A DNA stretch of 64,000 bases from Hymenobacter sp. YC55. GTDB lineage: Bacteria; Bacteroidota; Bacteroidia; Cytophagales; Hymenobacteraceae. A program made the position numbers and the translations under genes. The DNA lies in assembly GCF_029433095.1 (NCBI RefSeq), contig NZ_JARNTX010000001.1:1674001-1738000 (forward strand). The letters are read 5' to 3'. Under the pieces are notes generated by a model. The model saw only the letters and a list, made by a program, of their open reading frames with translations, ran no database searches and was not told the origin of the DNA. The first letter of the stretch is position 1; each line of letters starts with the position of its first letter. This document shows, in pieces, positions 45,125-56,345 of the stretch.

Positions 45125-46092
45125 GGTCTGATTACCCGTACCGTTAACAAAATATCAAGAGCTAGCAACGCTAACGCCAAAGCCAGCGGATAGCGGTAGC
45201 GGTTGTCGGCAACTGCCACCGAGCGCACTTGTTCGGTTTGCCCCTCAAGCCGGTTCAGCGCATTCACCAACAAGGGAAACTCATCACGCCGTTCCGACAA
45301 CTCGAAATACCGCCCACCGGTTTGCTCGGCCAGCCGTTGTAGAGGTGCTGGCGTCAAATGACTCACCGCGTCGCGGCCTCGGGCATCCCGTAAGTACCCT
45401 CCTTGCGGCCGCGGTAGCCGGCTGCCTTCCAGCGTGCCAACGCCCAATGTAAAAAGTCGCACCCCCGACCGAGCGAGCACGCGTAGCGTAGGCTCCAGGT
45501 TTTCGCCGAAATCCTCGCCGTCGCTTACTAGCACAATAGCAGTGGCGCGGGGAGTAGCAGTAGGAAGGATCTTCCCTAGGCGGTCCAGTACCAATTCTAA
45601 GGGAGGTGTAAAATCGGTGGCGCCAGCTGGTAGTAAGCTAGTTTGGAGAGTGCTAAGGAATAGTTGCAAAGCACCTTGGTCATAAGTAAGCGGACATTGC
45701 ACATACGCATCTGCTCCAAACACCACGAGCCCAATTCGATCTGCCTGAAAGCGGCTGATGAGAGTTGCTAGTTCAGCCTTCACTTTTTGCAAGCGTGTAG
45801 GTGCCACATCTGGCGCATCCATAGAGCGCGACAAGTCAACGAGCAACCATACATCCTTGCCTGTAGTCCTAACCGGGCGCTGTGTTACACCATAGGCAGG
45901 GCCTAGTAGGGCTATAGCGAACAGCCCGAAATACGCTAAGCGTAGGACCAATTTCCAACCCAGCCGCCATCCCCGCTGCCCCAATGGAGCCGCCAGTCGC
46001 CGCGTCCGCAGCGCAAAGCCGACATAAAACACAAAAAAAACACCTAGCGCCAACGCCTCCGGCCACGCTATAGGATAAGCCCAGTTTAGCAC
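45121..46092 (-). CDS. VWA-domain membrane protein, BatA/BatB-like
   Basis: The 323-residue protein has two N-terminal helices (about 10-27 and 46-65), a von Willebrand A domain (about 80-270), and one C-terminal helix (LALALALLALDILLTV). The metal-binding MIDAS is seen as DLSRSMDA (about residue 88) with a TDFTPP element near 157 and DGEDFGENL near 190. This is the BatA/BatB layout of the aerotolerance-type operon. The next gene overlaps and encodes a BatC-like TPR protein. The usual MoxR ATPase and DUF58 genes are not adjacent, so the module is incomplete here. Confidence 0.85.
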   Translation of the reverse strand: MLNWAYPIAWPEALALGVFFVFYVGFALRTRRLAAPLGQRGWRLGWKLVLRLAYFGLFAIALLGPAYGVTQRPVRTTGKDVWLLVDLSRSMDAPDVAPTRLQKVKAELATLISRFQADRIGLVVFGADAYVQCPLTYDQGALQLFLSTLQTSLLPAGATDFTPPLELVLDRLGKILPTATPRATAIVLVSDGEDFGENLEPTLRVLARSGVRLFTLGVGTLEGSRLPRPQGGYLRDARGRDAVSHLTPAPLQRLAEQTGGRYFELSERRDEFPLLVNALNRLEGQTEQVRSVAVADNRYRYPLALALALLALDILLTVRVIRP

Positions 46093-46254
46093 GTAATTTG
46101 AAAAGACAACAAAATGAGAATCATAAAGAAACGTGTTTCAAGCCCTGGGCAAGGCAACAAAGATAAGGCCTTGTAATTGGGCGGCATTTCGTTTTAAACG
46201 CATATGCAAGCAAGAAATTTTTCTTGAAAAGCGGTTGTTTATCTATTTGCCTTG

Positions 46255-46262
46255 TATATTTG
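46255..46262 (+). promoter_or_regulatory. Bacteroidota sigma-A promoter of the tRNA cluster
   Basis: TATATTTG at 46255-46262 fits the -7 consensus TAnnTTTG; TTG at 46235-46237 lies 17 bp upstream as a -33 box. Transcription would start near 46268, about 25 bp ahead of the tRNA-Ser gene. Confidence 0.65.
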
Positions 46263-46292
46263 CGCACTCTTCAGCCGGAAGGGGATAGAAAT

Positions 46293-46380
46293 AGAGAGAT
46301 GGGTGAGTGGCTTAAACCAGTAGTTTGCTAAACTGCCGTAGCTCTAAAGGTTACCGGGGGTTCGAATCCCCCTCTCTCTA
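46293..46380 (+). tRNA. tRNA-Ser(GCU)
   Basis: An 88-nt cloverleaf with the long variable arm of serine tRNAs. Acceptor AGAGAGA/TCTCTCT, anticodon loop TTTGCTAA giving anticodon GCT, and T arm GGGGG-TTCGAAT-CCCCC. The discriminator base is read as A. Confidence 0.9.
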
Positions 46381-46394
46381 CTTTTCGAATGTTG

Positions 46395-46449
46395 AATTAC
46401 GAATGTTGAAGGTTACATGACCATCATCCAACCTTCAACATTCGTAATT
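46395..46449. repeat. Perfect 20-bp inverted repeat between tRNA-Ser and tRNA-Pro
   Basis: AATTACGAATGTTGAAGGTT (46395-46414) and its exact complement (46430-46449) flank a 15-nt loop, then TAACTTTTTTT. It can terminate the tRNA-Ser transcript or be a dispersed palindrome; a copy of the motif GAATGTTGAA is also found 5' of the left arm. Confidence 0.8.
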
Positions 46450-46460
46450 TAACTTTTTTT

Positions 46461-46534
46461 CGGGGTGTAGCGTAGCCCGGTATCGCGCCTGCTTTGGGAG
46501 CAGGAGGCCGCAAGTTCGAATCTTGCCACCCCGA
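46461..46534 (+). tRNA. tRNA-Pro(UGG)
   Basis: A 74-nt cloverleaf. Acceptor CGGGGTG/CACCCCG, anticodon loop CTTTGGGA giving TGG, and T loop TTCGAAT. Discriminator A. Confidence 0.92.
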
Positions 46535-46574
46535 CAGAAGTACCCCAGCCGCTGGGCCGGAGCCCATGGCTTCT

Positions 46575-46648
46575 GACCCCGTAGCTCAGTTGGATAGAGC
46601 AGCTGCCTTCTAAGCAGCCGGTCATTGGTTCGAATCCAATCGGGGCCA
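46575..46648 (+). tRNA. tRNA-Arg(UCU)
   Basis: A 74-nt cloverleaf. Anticodon loop CTTCTAA gives TCT; the D arm GCTC/GAGC and the T arm ATTGG-TTCGAAT-CCAAT are intact. The acceptor GACCCCG/CGGGGCC has an A-C mismatch at positions 2-71, where G-C is expected. Confidence 0.88.
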
Positions 46649-46659
46649 CTTTCAAAATT

Positions 46660-46693
46660 AACCACTTAGCGTAACTGCTGAGTGGTTTTTTTA
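46660..46693 (+). terminator. Terminator of the tRNA cluster
   Basis: Stem AACCACTTAGC with GCTGAGTGGTT (one G-T pair), 6-nt loop, then TTTTTTTA. Confidence 0.88.
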
Positions 46694-46884
46694 TGCCCCA
46701 ATGGCAAAGTGTAGAATTATGTGGTTGAGTAAATGATGAAATATTATGGCCGTCTCATACTTAGGGACTTAAGCGGAGTAAGATTTTAGGATTTGAGTAA
46801 ATAAACTAGATAGGTACACTGCTTTTTGTAAGATAACGATAAGGAATAGGTTTTTTCCTTTGTGTTTTTGTAGATTTGGCCACT

Positions 46885-47550
46885 ATGAAAACAATCTTGC
46901 TTTCGCTCTGTGTGTTGAGTAGTGTTGTGGCTCAAGCACAAATCCAAGCCAGAAAGGCTCCGAATACGGTTGATAGCGCCGGTCACAAAGTTAAGTATGA
47001 GGGCGAGGTGCAAGTGCCTGGCATTACGAGAGTGGAACTGCAAAACCGAGCAAAAAACTGGTTTGCTGCACACTTCATTGATGCATCTAATCCGCTCATG
47101 CTTACCAACACAGAAAATGGTTCGCTTGTAGGCAAAGGGTCTACCCGAGTGAAATTGGCAGGTAACGAAAAGAGCCGAGGCCATCGGGTATGGTTCATTT
47201 TCACGTTGGAGGCCAACGATGGGCGTTACCGCTATCAGCTGAAGGATCTGCAAAACCAGATGGATACTACTACCACGTTGGCTGCTACTTTAATGGCCGC
47301 GAGGGTAGATAGTCCACAGGTGCAATCTCCAACGCGTAGTGTACCAGTTACGCCTCCGCATAAGGCTGTAGTGGCTGCTAGAAAGCCTACTCAAGGTATC
47401 AAGGCCGTAGCTAGTCGCAAGAAGCAGCCAGTTTTTGTTGCTCCGGTTGACCCATTGCAACAATACAAAGGTGCGGTGCAGGAGCAAATGGCAGAGATAG
47501 TGAAATCACTGAACACTGCTCTTGCTACGTCTACAGCACAGGACTGGTAG
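46885..47550 (+). CDS. Secreted DUF4468-domain protein
   Basis: The 221-residue protein has a signal peptide (MKTILLSLCVLSSVVAQA). The DUF4468 domain (about 33-125) has the pattern VPGITRVELQNRAKNWFA, a loop, LVGKGSTRVKL, and ANDGRYRYQLKDL at the end of the beta-sheet platform. A basic, Pro/Ala/Lys-rich linker and a helical tail follow. Function is unknown in the family. ATG 46885 was chosen over a TTG three codons upstream because it opens the signal peptide. The -7-like TAGATTTG at 46871 leaves almost no 5' leader. Confidence 0.75.
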   Translation: MKTILLSLCVLSSVVAQAQIQARKAPNTVDSAGHKVKYEGEVQVPGITRVELQNRAKNWFAAHFIDASNPLMLTNTENGSLVGKGSTRVKLAGNEKSRGHRVWFIFTLEANDGRYRYQLKDLQNQMDTTTTLAATLMAARVDSPQVQSPTRSVPVTPPHKAVVAARKPTQGIKAVASRKKQPVFVAPVDPLQQYKGAVQEQMAEIVKSLNTALATSTAQDW

Positions 47551-47951
47551 CAGTACTTAGTACGCTGCTGTACTTGCGAGGTGCCTGCACCATACTATCT
47601 AAGGTGTAATACCTTGCTACATCTGGATGCAAGCACGGAATTAGTACAGGCAAGTAAGCGTGCCTACTATGAGCATAAGCCATAGTAGGCACGCCCGTGC
47701 TTTTATAGCTAGCTACACAATTACCTTTCTGCATACCTCTAACTTGTCACTGGCCTTGATATAAAGAATCCGCTGGGTCCCTAGAGTGGGTATATAGGCT
47801 TCGTTATATTCTTGCAATAAAACTTCTTCTAAGCTTTACTTTCTTAAATCACGTAGTAAGCTTGAGCTCTAGAGATTGTATTAACTAACCTTTCTTCTAA
47901 ATAGCTATTAGATGTTGGTATTGCTAGTCATATCAGATCCTTTTTTTAGAT
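47551..47951. other. Intergenic stretch with terminator
   Basis: Apart from the hairpin at 47658-47694 nothing is recognised in these 401 bp. The right half is AT-rich and should contain the promoter of the DUF1206 gene. Confidence 0.6.
47658..47694 (+). terminator. Terminator after the DUF4468 gene
   Basis: A perfect 14-bp stem (GCGTGCCTACTATG and its complement) with a 9-nt loop; CTTTTA lies shortly after. Confidence 0.8.
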
Positions 47952-48770
47952 ATGACTACTGAGCCAAAGCTGCCGCATCCAGTGAAAAAAACGGTGCAGG
48001 TAATGGCCCGCTGGAGCTACGTTGTAAAGGGCTTTCTGTTTTGTGGCGTGGCGACTTTCGCGGCGCGTATGGCGTTGGGTTTAAGCCGCAAAGAGCCTAA
48101 TCAACGCCAGGTGCTAGAAACTTTGTTTTCTCAGCCTTTGGGCCGGTTTGTATTGGTATTGATAGCGCTAGCTTTATCGGCTCATACTGTATGGCGGGTA
48201 GTGGAAACCATTGAGGATCCTTATCAAAAAGGCAAGAGCCCAGGTGGATTGTTGCATCGATTCACCTACCTGCTAAGCGGTATTACTTACGGAAGCTTGG
48301 CCGTCACGACATTTAAGCTCGTATTCGGTATTCAGGCAGGGAGTGAAAATTCCAAACAACTCTGGGTAGCCCAGCTCCTGCACCGTGATGGAGGAGAATG
48401 GTTGGTAGTGACAGCAGGAGCTATTATGCTTACTTGGGCACTTGTACAACTTAAAAAAGCCATAACCCAAGGGTTATACAAAAGCTTAAGAATTGATGAG
48501 CTAGCTTATTTCTGGCGTGCCCTGATTCGCTTAATAGGAGCAGTAGGATTCATCACTCAATCTGCCATACTAGCAGGCATGGGCTACTATTTATTCCGAG
48601 CCGCTTGGATGAAGAACCCCAGGTATGTGAAAAGTATAGACGACTTGCTGGAGCTAGTTGGACGCTTACCAAATGGCAGTAATTGGTTGCTGCTGCTGGC
48701 AGGAGGAATCTTCTTATTCGGCTTGTTTATGTTCATCATGGCCCGCTACTTCCCGCTCAAGGTAGCTTAG
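47952..48770 (+). CDS. DUF1206 six-helix membrane protein
   Basis: The 272-residue protein has three repeats of two membrane helices, the DUF1206 pattern. Each repeat opens with an aromatic/basic ARWSYVVKGFLFCGVATF-like segment (residues about 19-36) or its diverged copies (FTYLLSGITYGSLAVT near 103 and LIRLIGAVGFITQSAI near 197). No catalytic motif is visible and the function of the family is not established. It is isolated, between two small genes of other families. Confidence 0.8.
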   Translation: MTTEPKLPHPVKKTVQVMARWSYVVKGFLFCGVATFAARMALGLSRKEPNQRQVLETLFSQPLGRFVLVLIALALSAHTVWRVVETIEDPYQKGKSPGGLLHRFTYLLSGITYGSLAVTTFKLVFGIQAGSENSKQLWVAQLLHRDGGEWLVVTAGAIMLTWALVQLKKAITQGLYKSLRIDELAYFWRALIRLIGAVGFITQSAILAGMGYYLFRAAWMKNPRYVKSIDDLLELVGRLPNGSNWLLLLAGGIFLFGLFMFIMARYFPLKVA

Positions 48771-48935
48771 CCACGTGCACCGACAACAGACACAGGTTGG
48801 GGCGACGCTCTTTCTGGTTCTTGTTTCGGGGGTAATAGTAAAGGCAAAAGAAAGTCGAACCGCGGTTAGGTTGACTGACAATAAAACTCACCTTGGCAAA
48901 AGGGGTTGTATAGCTCCTAAATGTGCCCACCAAGA

Positions 48936-49169
48936 TTAGTTGGCAGGCGGTTCAGGCAAGGGCATCCAATGAGTTACGCCCTTTACGTAACGGTTAACAC
49001 CATTGCGGTCAGGAGCTACAAACATATGTTTGGCCCCCGCAGTGGTGGGAATTTTGAAAGCGGCAACCGTTATCTGTTGCCAGGCAGTAGGTACGTATAC
49101 TAATACCTGTTGCCCGGGCTGAGGAAGTTTGTCAACTCGTAGAATCCAAGGCGAAGCAGCTGCACTCAT
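48936..49169 (-). CDS. Small DUF551-domain protein
   Basis: The 77-residue protein shows the DUF551 layout: an N-terminal ASPWILRVDKLPQPGQQVLVY (W, D, LP, G, VLVY) and a C-terminal VTHWMPLPEPP. DUF551 is best known from phage and mobile DNA, with no established function. I chose the ATG at 49169 because it opens 5 residues before the conserved Trp; the longer frame upstream looks like untranslated leader. No phage genes flank it. Confidence 0.75.
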   Translation of the reverse strand: MSAAASPWILRVDKLPQPGQQVLVYVPTAWQQITVAAFKIPTTAGAKHMFVAPDRNGVNRYVKGVTHWMPLPEPPAN

Positions 49170-51835
<2,666 letters not shown>

Positions 51836-51846
51836 TTGGAAATAAG

Positions 51847-51876
51847 AAAAGGCCCGCTGCAAAGTGGGCCTTTTTT
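51847..51876 (+). terminator. Terminator after gyrB
   Basis: AAAAGGCCC (51847-51855) with GGGCCTTTT (51866-51874), 10-nt loop, six Ts. Confidence 0.9.
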
Positions 51877-51987
51877 GTTGGTTACTGTTTAATACCTAGA
51901 AGTAAGCACATTTCGGCGTAGCTCGATGTGCAGCAACGTTTAGTGTTTTGCAAGCACAGTACGTACAGTGAGAAGGTGATTTAGATC

Positions 51988-52365
51988 ATGCGTCAAAACA
52001 TTAGTTCTGGAGCTCCGTGGGAGCCAATAGTAGGATATTCACGGGCCGTCCGGGTGGGAAATGTAGTAGAAGTGGCTGGCACCACAGCACAAGACGGGGA
52101 GGTAGTAACGGGCGACGACGCTTACACCCAAACCAAACGGATACTAGAGAAGCTTGCAGCGGCGCTGGGTGAAGCCGGCGCGGCGCTAACGGATGTCGTG
52201 CGGACTCGGATTTACGTAACTGATATTTCGCAGTGGGAAAGTGTCGGGCGAGCCCACGGAGAAATATTCAAAGACATCCGACCGGCTTCGAGCATGGTGG
52301 AAGTCCGAGCCCTGATTGATGCCCGGCTGCTAGTAGAAATTGAGGCAACGGCCATCATTTCTTAA
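51988..52365 (+). CDS. RidA/YjgF-family protein
   Basis: The 125-residue protein is a member of the RidA trimer family, many of which deaminate reactive enamine/imine intermediates. The family Arg sits in VRTRIYVTD near 70, and [22 protein letters not shown] at the C terminus holds the catalytic-site Glu. The length is normal. It lies just ahead of ppk1 with 67 bp between, so they may be co-transcribed. A paralogue without deaminase activity is possible. Confidence 0.88.
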   Translation: MRQNISSGAPWEPIVGYSRAVRVGNVVEVAGTTAQDGEVVTGDDAYTQTKRILEKLAAALGEAGAALTDVVRTRIYVTDISQWESVGRAHGEIFKDIRPASSMVEVRALIDARLLVEIEATAIIS

Positions 52366-52432
52366 TCTTAAAATGCCCTTTCCGGGCTGTAAACCCGTAT
52401 CTTACCCCGTTTTTCCGCGCTGCCTTAGTACT

Positions 52433-54766
52433 ATGAAGCTATTCAAATCTGCCGACCTCATCCGCAAAAGCAAATATATCAGCCGCGACTTAAGCTGGCT
52501 GCGCTTCAACTACCGTGTCCTCGACCAAGCCAAGGATCCGGGCCGGACGCTATTTGACCGGTTGCGGTTCCTGAGTATCACATCGTCCAACCTCGACGAG
52601 TTTTTCATGATTCGGGTGGGGTCGTTGTATAATTACCTCGATTATGGCAAGGAGCGAGTCGACTATTCGGGGCTGCGCGAGTTGCCCTTTCGGCGTAAGC
52701 TGCTCGACTTCGCGCACCGCTTCGTGAACGATCAGTCGCTCACCTACATCAATGAATTGAAGCCACAGTTCGAGAAGAACGGCTTCAACATATTGAAGAT
52801 GGAGGACTTAACGGAAGTGGAGCTGAAAAAGGTAGATGGCTATTTCAAAAACACCATCTTCCCGCTGCTCACGCCTATGGTGTACGATTCGTACCACGGC
52901 TTTCCGTTGATGATGAACCAGATGCTGATTCTGGGCGTAGTGACGCGGACGGGCAATGGCGACTTAGAAACTGAGAAGGGGCAGGAGCGCCTTACGTTCG
53001 TGCAGATTCCGCAGAACTTGTCACGTTTCTTTGAACTGAGTCGCAAAGACAAGGTGATATTCGTGCCCATCGAGGAAATCGTGCGCGCCAACTTGCCTAA
53101 GTTGTTCCGCAACGTCAGCATCGAGTCAGCCGACTTGTTCCGCATTACCCGCAACGGAGACTTCACACTGGAAGAGTCGGAGGATATAGATACCGACTTT
53201 ATCAAGGAACTCCAGCAGGGACTCAAGACCCGTAAGCGGGGGCGGGTAGTGCGGCTGGAAGTGGAATCCAACACGTCGGCCTTGCTCATGTCGGTGCTGA
53301 AGGAGCGCTGGAAAATTGATAATGGCAACGTCTTCGTTATCAATTCGCTGATTGATTTGAAGGGGCTGCTCCAGATTCTGAAGCATCCTAACTTCCGCAA
53401 CCGTGGCTCACGGCTGCCTGCACCCGTGGCCCCCCTGAGCTTACCCGAGGGTGCCGATGAGAACCTGTTTGAGTACCTCAAGCACCACGATGTGCTGCTG
53501 CACCATCCGTACAACAGTATCGAGCCGATGGTGCGTTTGCTGGAGCAAGCGGCGGAAGACCCGCAGGTGCTAGGTATCAAGCAAACCATCTACCGCCTTG
53601 CCGAAGATTCGCGGGTGTCGGCGGCGTTGCTGAAGGCGGCCGAGAACGGCAAGCACGTATCGGTCTTGTTTGAAATCAAAGCGCGCTTCGATGAGGAACG
53701 TAATATTCGGGAAGGGGCACGGCTGGAAAAGGCTGGCTGCTTTGTCATCTACGGCGTGTCGAAGTACAAGACGCACACCAAGATGCTGATGATTATCCGC
53801 AAGGAAGGAGAGAAGGTGACGCGCTACATGCACATTGGGTCGGGCAACTACAACGAGCAAACCAGCAAGCTGTATACCGACGTGAGCTTACTCACTACCA
53901 ACGATGTGTACGGTCATGACGTGTCAGAATTCTTCAACGTTATTACCGGTCACTCCCAACCCGACGATTACGAGTACCTCATTACGGCGCCTAAAGACAT
54001 GCGCCAGCAGCTCATTCACCTCATCCGTGAAGAGGTAAAGCACGCCAAGAAAGGGTTGCCGAGCGGTATCGTAATGAAAATGAACTCCTTGGAGGACAAG
54101 GAGATGATAGACGAGTTCTACAAGGCGTCGAAGGCGGGCGTACCCATCCGCTTTATTGTGCGGGGTATTTGCTGCCTCCGCCCGGGCCGGCCGGGACTGA
54201 GTGAGAACATCGAGGTGCGCAGCATCGTCGGCGACTTGCTCGAACACGCGCGCCTGTTTTATTTCCACCAGGCAGGCCAGCCGAAAGTGTATGCCGGCTC
54301 TGCCGATGTGATGGTGCGCTCCTTCGACCGGCGCATCGAAGCCCTGTTCTTGATTGTGAACCCGCAGCTCAAACGCGAAGCTATCAGTATCTTGATGCTC
54401 AACCTGCTCGACAATCAGAACTCGTATACCATGCGTGAAGATGGGGCTTACATCCGGCGCCAGCCTGCGCCCGGCGAGTCTATTGTCAACGTGCACCGCG
54501 ACTTCTATCGCCGCGACGACGACCGGCTTGCTGCTGCTACGCCCGAAGCGCTACTGGCCCTGCTCAATCAGCAAACGGTGCGTAGCAAAGAAGACGAAAG
54601 TGCGGCTGCCACTGAAGCTGAGATAGCCGCTGCCGAAGTTGACTGCGAACTTGATGGACCAGAGGCTGACTTTCCAACTGAGGAAACGAGTGAACAGGAA
54701 ACAGTTGCTTATCCGGTTATTATCGGTGATGGTGAAGACAGCGGTTTGAACGTTCCGAATGTGTAA
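52433..54766 (+). CDS. ppk1: Polyphosphate kinase 1
   Basis: The 777-residue enzyme makes inorganic polyphosphate from ATP. The N-terminal domain has SRDLSWLRFNYRVLDQA. The C-terminal phospholipase-D-like domains carry the His of the phosphoenzyme site in YKTHTKMLMI near 448 and RYMHIGSGNYNEQTSKLY, a second His in EHARLFYF near 607 and YAGSADVMVRSFDRRIE. I chose ATG 52433 because it starts at the conserved MKLFKSADL; 31 codons of possible leader precede it. The last 60 residues are acidic and poorly conserved. It converges on ppx, a natural functional partner. Confidence 0.95.
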   Translation: MKLFKSADLIRKSKYISRDLSWLRFNYRVLDQAKDPGRTLFDRLRFLSITSSNLDEFFMIRVGSLYNYLDYGKERVDYSGLRELPFRRKLLDFAHRFVNDQSLTYINELKPQFEKNGFNILKMEDLTEVELKKVDGYFKNTIFPLLTPMVYDSYHGFPLMMNQMLILGVVTRTGNGDLETEKGQERLTFVQIPQNLSRFFELSRKDKVIFVPIEEIVRANLPKLFRNVSIESADLFRITRNGDFTLEESEDIDTDFIKELQQGLKTRKRGRVVRLEVESNTSALLMSVLKERWKIDNGNVFVINSLIDLKGLLQILKHPNFRNRGSRLPAPVAPLSLPEGADENLFEYLKHHDVLLHHPYNSIEPMVRLLEQAAEDPQVLGIKQTIYRLAEDSRVSAALLKAAENGKHVSVLFEIKARFDEERNIREGARLEKAGCFVIYGVSKYKTHTKMLMIIRKEGEKVTRYMHIGSGNYNEQTSKLYTDVSLLTTNDVYGHDVSEFFNVITGHSQPDDYEYLITAPKDMRQQLIHLIREEVKHAKKGLPSGIVMKMNSLEDKEMIDEFYKASKAGVPIRFIVRGICCLRPGRPGLSENIEVRSIVGDLLEHARLFYFHQAGQPKVYAGSADVMVRSFDRRIEALFLIVNPQLKREAISILMLNLLDNQNSYTMREDGAYIRRQPAPGESIVNVHRDFYRRDDDRLAAATPEALLALLNQQTVRSKEDESAAATEAEIAAAEVDCELDGPEADFPTEETSEQETVAYPVIIGDGEDSGLNVPNV

Positions 54767-54782
54767 AACCAATAGAAGCTAG

Positions 54783-54828
54783 AAAAAGCAAAGGACCTTC
54801 CTCATCTGAGGAAGGTCCTTTGCTTTTT
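54783..54828. terminator. Bidirectional terminator between ppk1 and ppx
   Basis: A perfect 22-bp inverted repeat (AAAAAGCAAAGGACCTTCCT plus CA, and its complement) around a 2-nt loop, flanked by A and T runs on both strands. Confidence 0.93.
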
Positions 54829-54869
54829 AGGCTAACAAGAGACTAAGTGAGACTAAACGGCTCTAGCCA

Positions 54870-55865
54870 TTACTCCACTTCGGTAGGGCGCGTTTGGGGA
54901 GTGGGGAAGGGGATGCTTTTGGAATGGTCTTGGCGAGACCGTATTTCGTCGAAGTGTTCCTCAAACAGGGTTTGCAGCATACCGTCTTTTAGACCAATAT
55001 CAGGCACAATCATTTGGTGCACGTTGGCCCATTCCATAGCGGAAAGGTAGATATGGCCAGCGGGCACAATAACATCGGCACGGTCGGGGTTGAGCATGGC
55101 TACGTTAACCCGCTCGTCCATGCTCATGGTGGTGAGGTTGTGCAGCACAGTAGCAATACGGCGGCGCGTGACGGGCTTATCGAGCTGCGTCTGGGCGATG
55201 CTGTAGAGCTTGTTGATGTTGCCGCCCGTCCCGATGGCACGCGTGACGTGGTAGCGGCGGGCGTTTTCCTTCACCCATTCTTCCATGCGCTGCCAAAGGT
55301 CGTTTTGGGCACCTGTGTTGGCTTTGCCGCTTTCTTCTTGCTGCATCCGCCGGATAGAACCTATCTCAAACGACTGCGACGCCACTTTGCGCCGGTCGTG
55401 GTAGATGTTAAACTCGGTGCTGCCGCCGCCTACGTCGATGTGCAGGTAGTGCTTTTTGTCTTCGAGCAGATGTTCGATAACGCGGTTGATGTAGGCCGCT
55501 TCGGCTTGCCCATCAATTACTTGCACCGTCATGCCGAGTTCCTGCTGAATGCGGGCCGCCACTTCAGCCCCGTTGGAGGCAGTGCGCATGGCGGAAGTAG
55601 CGCAAATCAGGTAGTGATTTGGCGCCACATCGTGCACCTCCATTAGCAGTCGCAGGGCGTGCAGAAACTTAATGAACTTCTCTTGTTTCTTGTCGGAAAT
55701 GGTGCCCGTGGCAAACACATCTTCGCCGAGCCGAAGCGGGTAGCGTACGTATTCCACCCGCTTTAGGCGGTACCGGTCGCCGTAGTGGAGGACTGCTGAA
55801 ATTTGGCAACGAACGGCATTAGAGCCTATATCAATAGCGGCCAACTTCAGTAGCGGATACTCCAT
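54870..55865 (-). CDS. ppx: Ppx/GppA phosphatase (exopolyphosphatase)
   Basis: The 331-residue protein belongs to the actin-like ASKHA fold Ppx/GppA family. The first phosphate loop LAAIDIGSNAVRCQI opens the protein. The second is HIDVGGGSTEFNIY near 138, and the intervening EAAYINRVIEHLL matches the family. It should release phosphate from polyphosphate or hydrolyse pppGpp. Short length (no C-terminal HD domain) fits the short Ppx/GppA type. I chose ATG 55865 (MEYPLLKLAAIDIG); 33 codons upstream are basic and look like leader. It converges on ppk1. Confidence 0.9.
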   Translation of the reverse strand: MEYPLLKLAAIDIGSNAVRCQISAVLHYGDRYRLKRVEYVRYPLRLGEDVFATGTISDKKQEKFIKFLHALRLLMEVHDVAPNHYLICATSAMRTASNGAEVAARIQQELGMTVQVIDGQAEAAYINRVIEHLLEDKKHYLHIDVGGGSTEFNIYHDRRKVASQSFEIGSIRRMQQEESGKANTGAQNDLWQRMEEWVKENARRYHVTRAIGTGGNINKLYSIAQTQLDKPVTRRRIATVLHNLTTMSMDERVNVAMLNPDRADVIVPAGHIYLSAMEWANVHQMIVPDIGLKDGMLQTLFEEHFDEIRSRQDHSKSIPFPTPQTRPTEVE

Positions 55866-56345
55866 CAGGACGGGGGATGAGGTGAAAAATCGGGTCAAAG
55901 ATAGCCGTTTGCAGAAAGCAGACCATCTTTTCTTGAATTTTTCCCATCTGTTGCGCTTCCTCAAGACGTGTTGCTTGCTACTTACCGTGTTGATTTATCT
56001 TTTCCTGTTTGAGCATCAAACATGTTCGTTCTATCGCTGCTAGTAGAGGTTTGCTCCTGTAAATCAGGATGTAAATTCACACTCGACGAGCCGTTGAAAT
56101 ACAAGGTTCTGCATGGCACCTAGGTGCATGTACAGCTGTCGGCTAGCCTGAAAACCTGCTTTGGGGCTGGCGGGTGGATGGATCGCTATTTACTCTTTTT
56201 TCAGCTAGGCGGTAGTGAGTTGATTTTAGGGCCTAAGCAAGATATCCCGTGTTTCAGTGGGTTTTATAGCATGAAGTAAGAAACACCTGTAGATTTGCAT
56301 GCATCACATGTACGACATGCACGCAATTGTTATAATTTTAGTGAA
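55866..56345. other. Intergenic stretch upstream of ppx
   Basis: No gene and no clear motif other than an AT-rich right half is seen in these 480 bp. Confidence 0.55.

Noticed and set aside
46435..46665. A minus-strand frame across the tRNA genes
   Set aside because: It is the complement of tRNA-Pro and tRNA-Arg; such frames are common annotation artefacts over tRNA clusters.
48936..49169. DUF551 protein as evidence of a prophage
   Set aside because: No integrase, structural or replication phage genes, att repeats or composition shift were seen around it.
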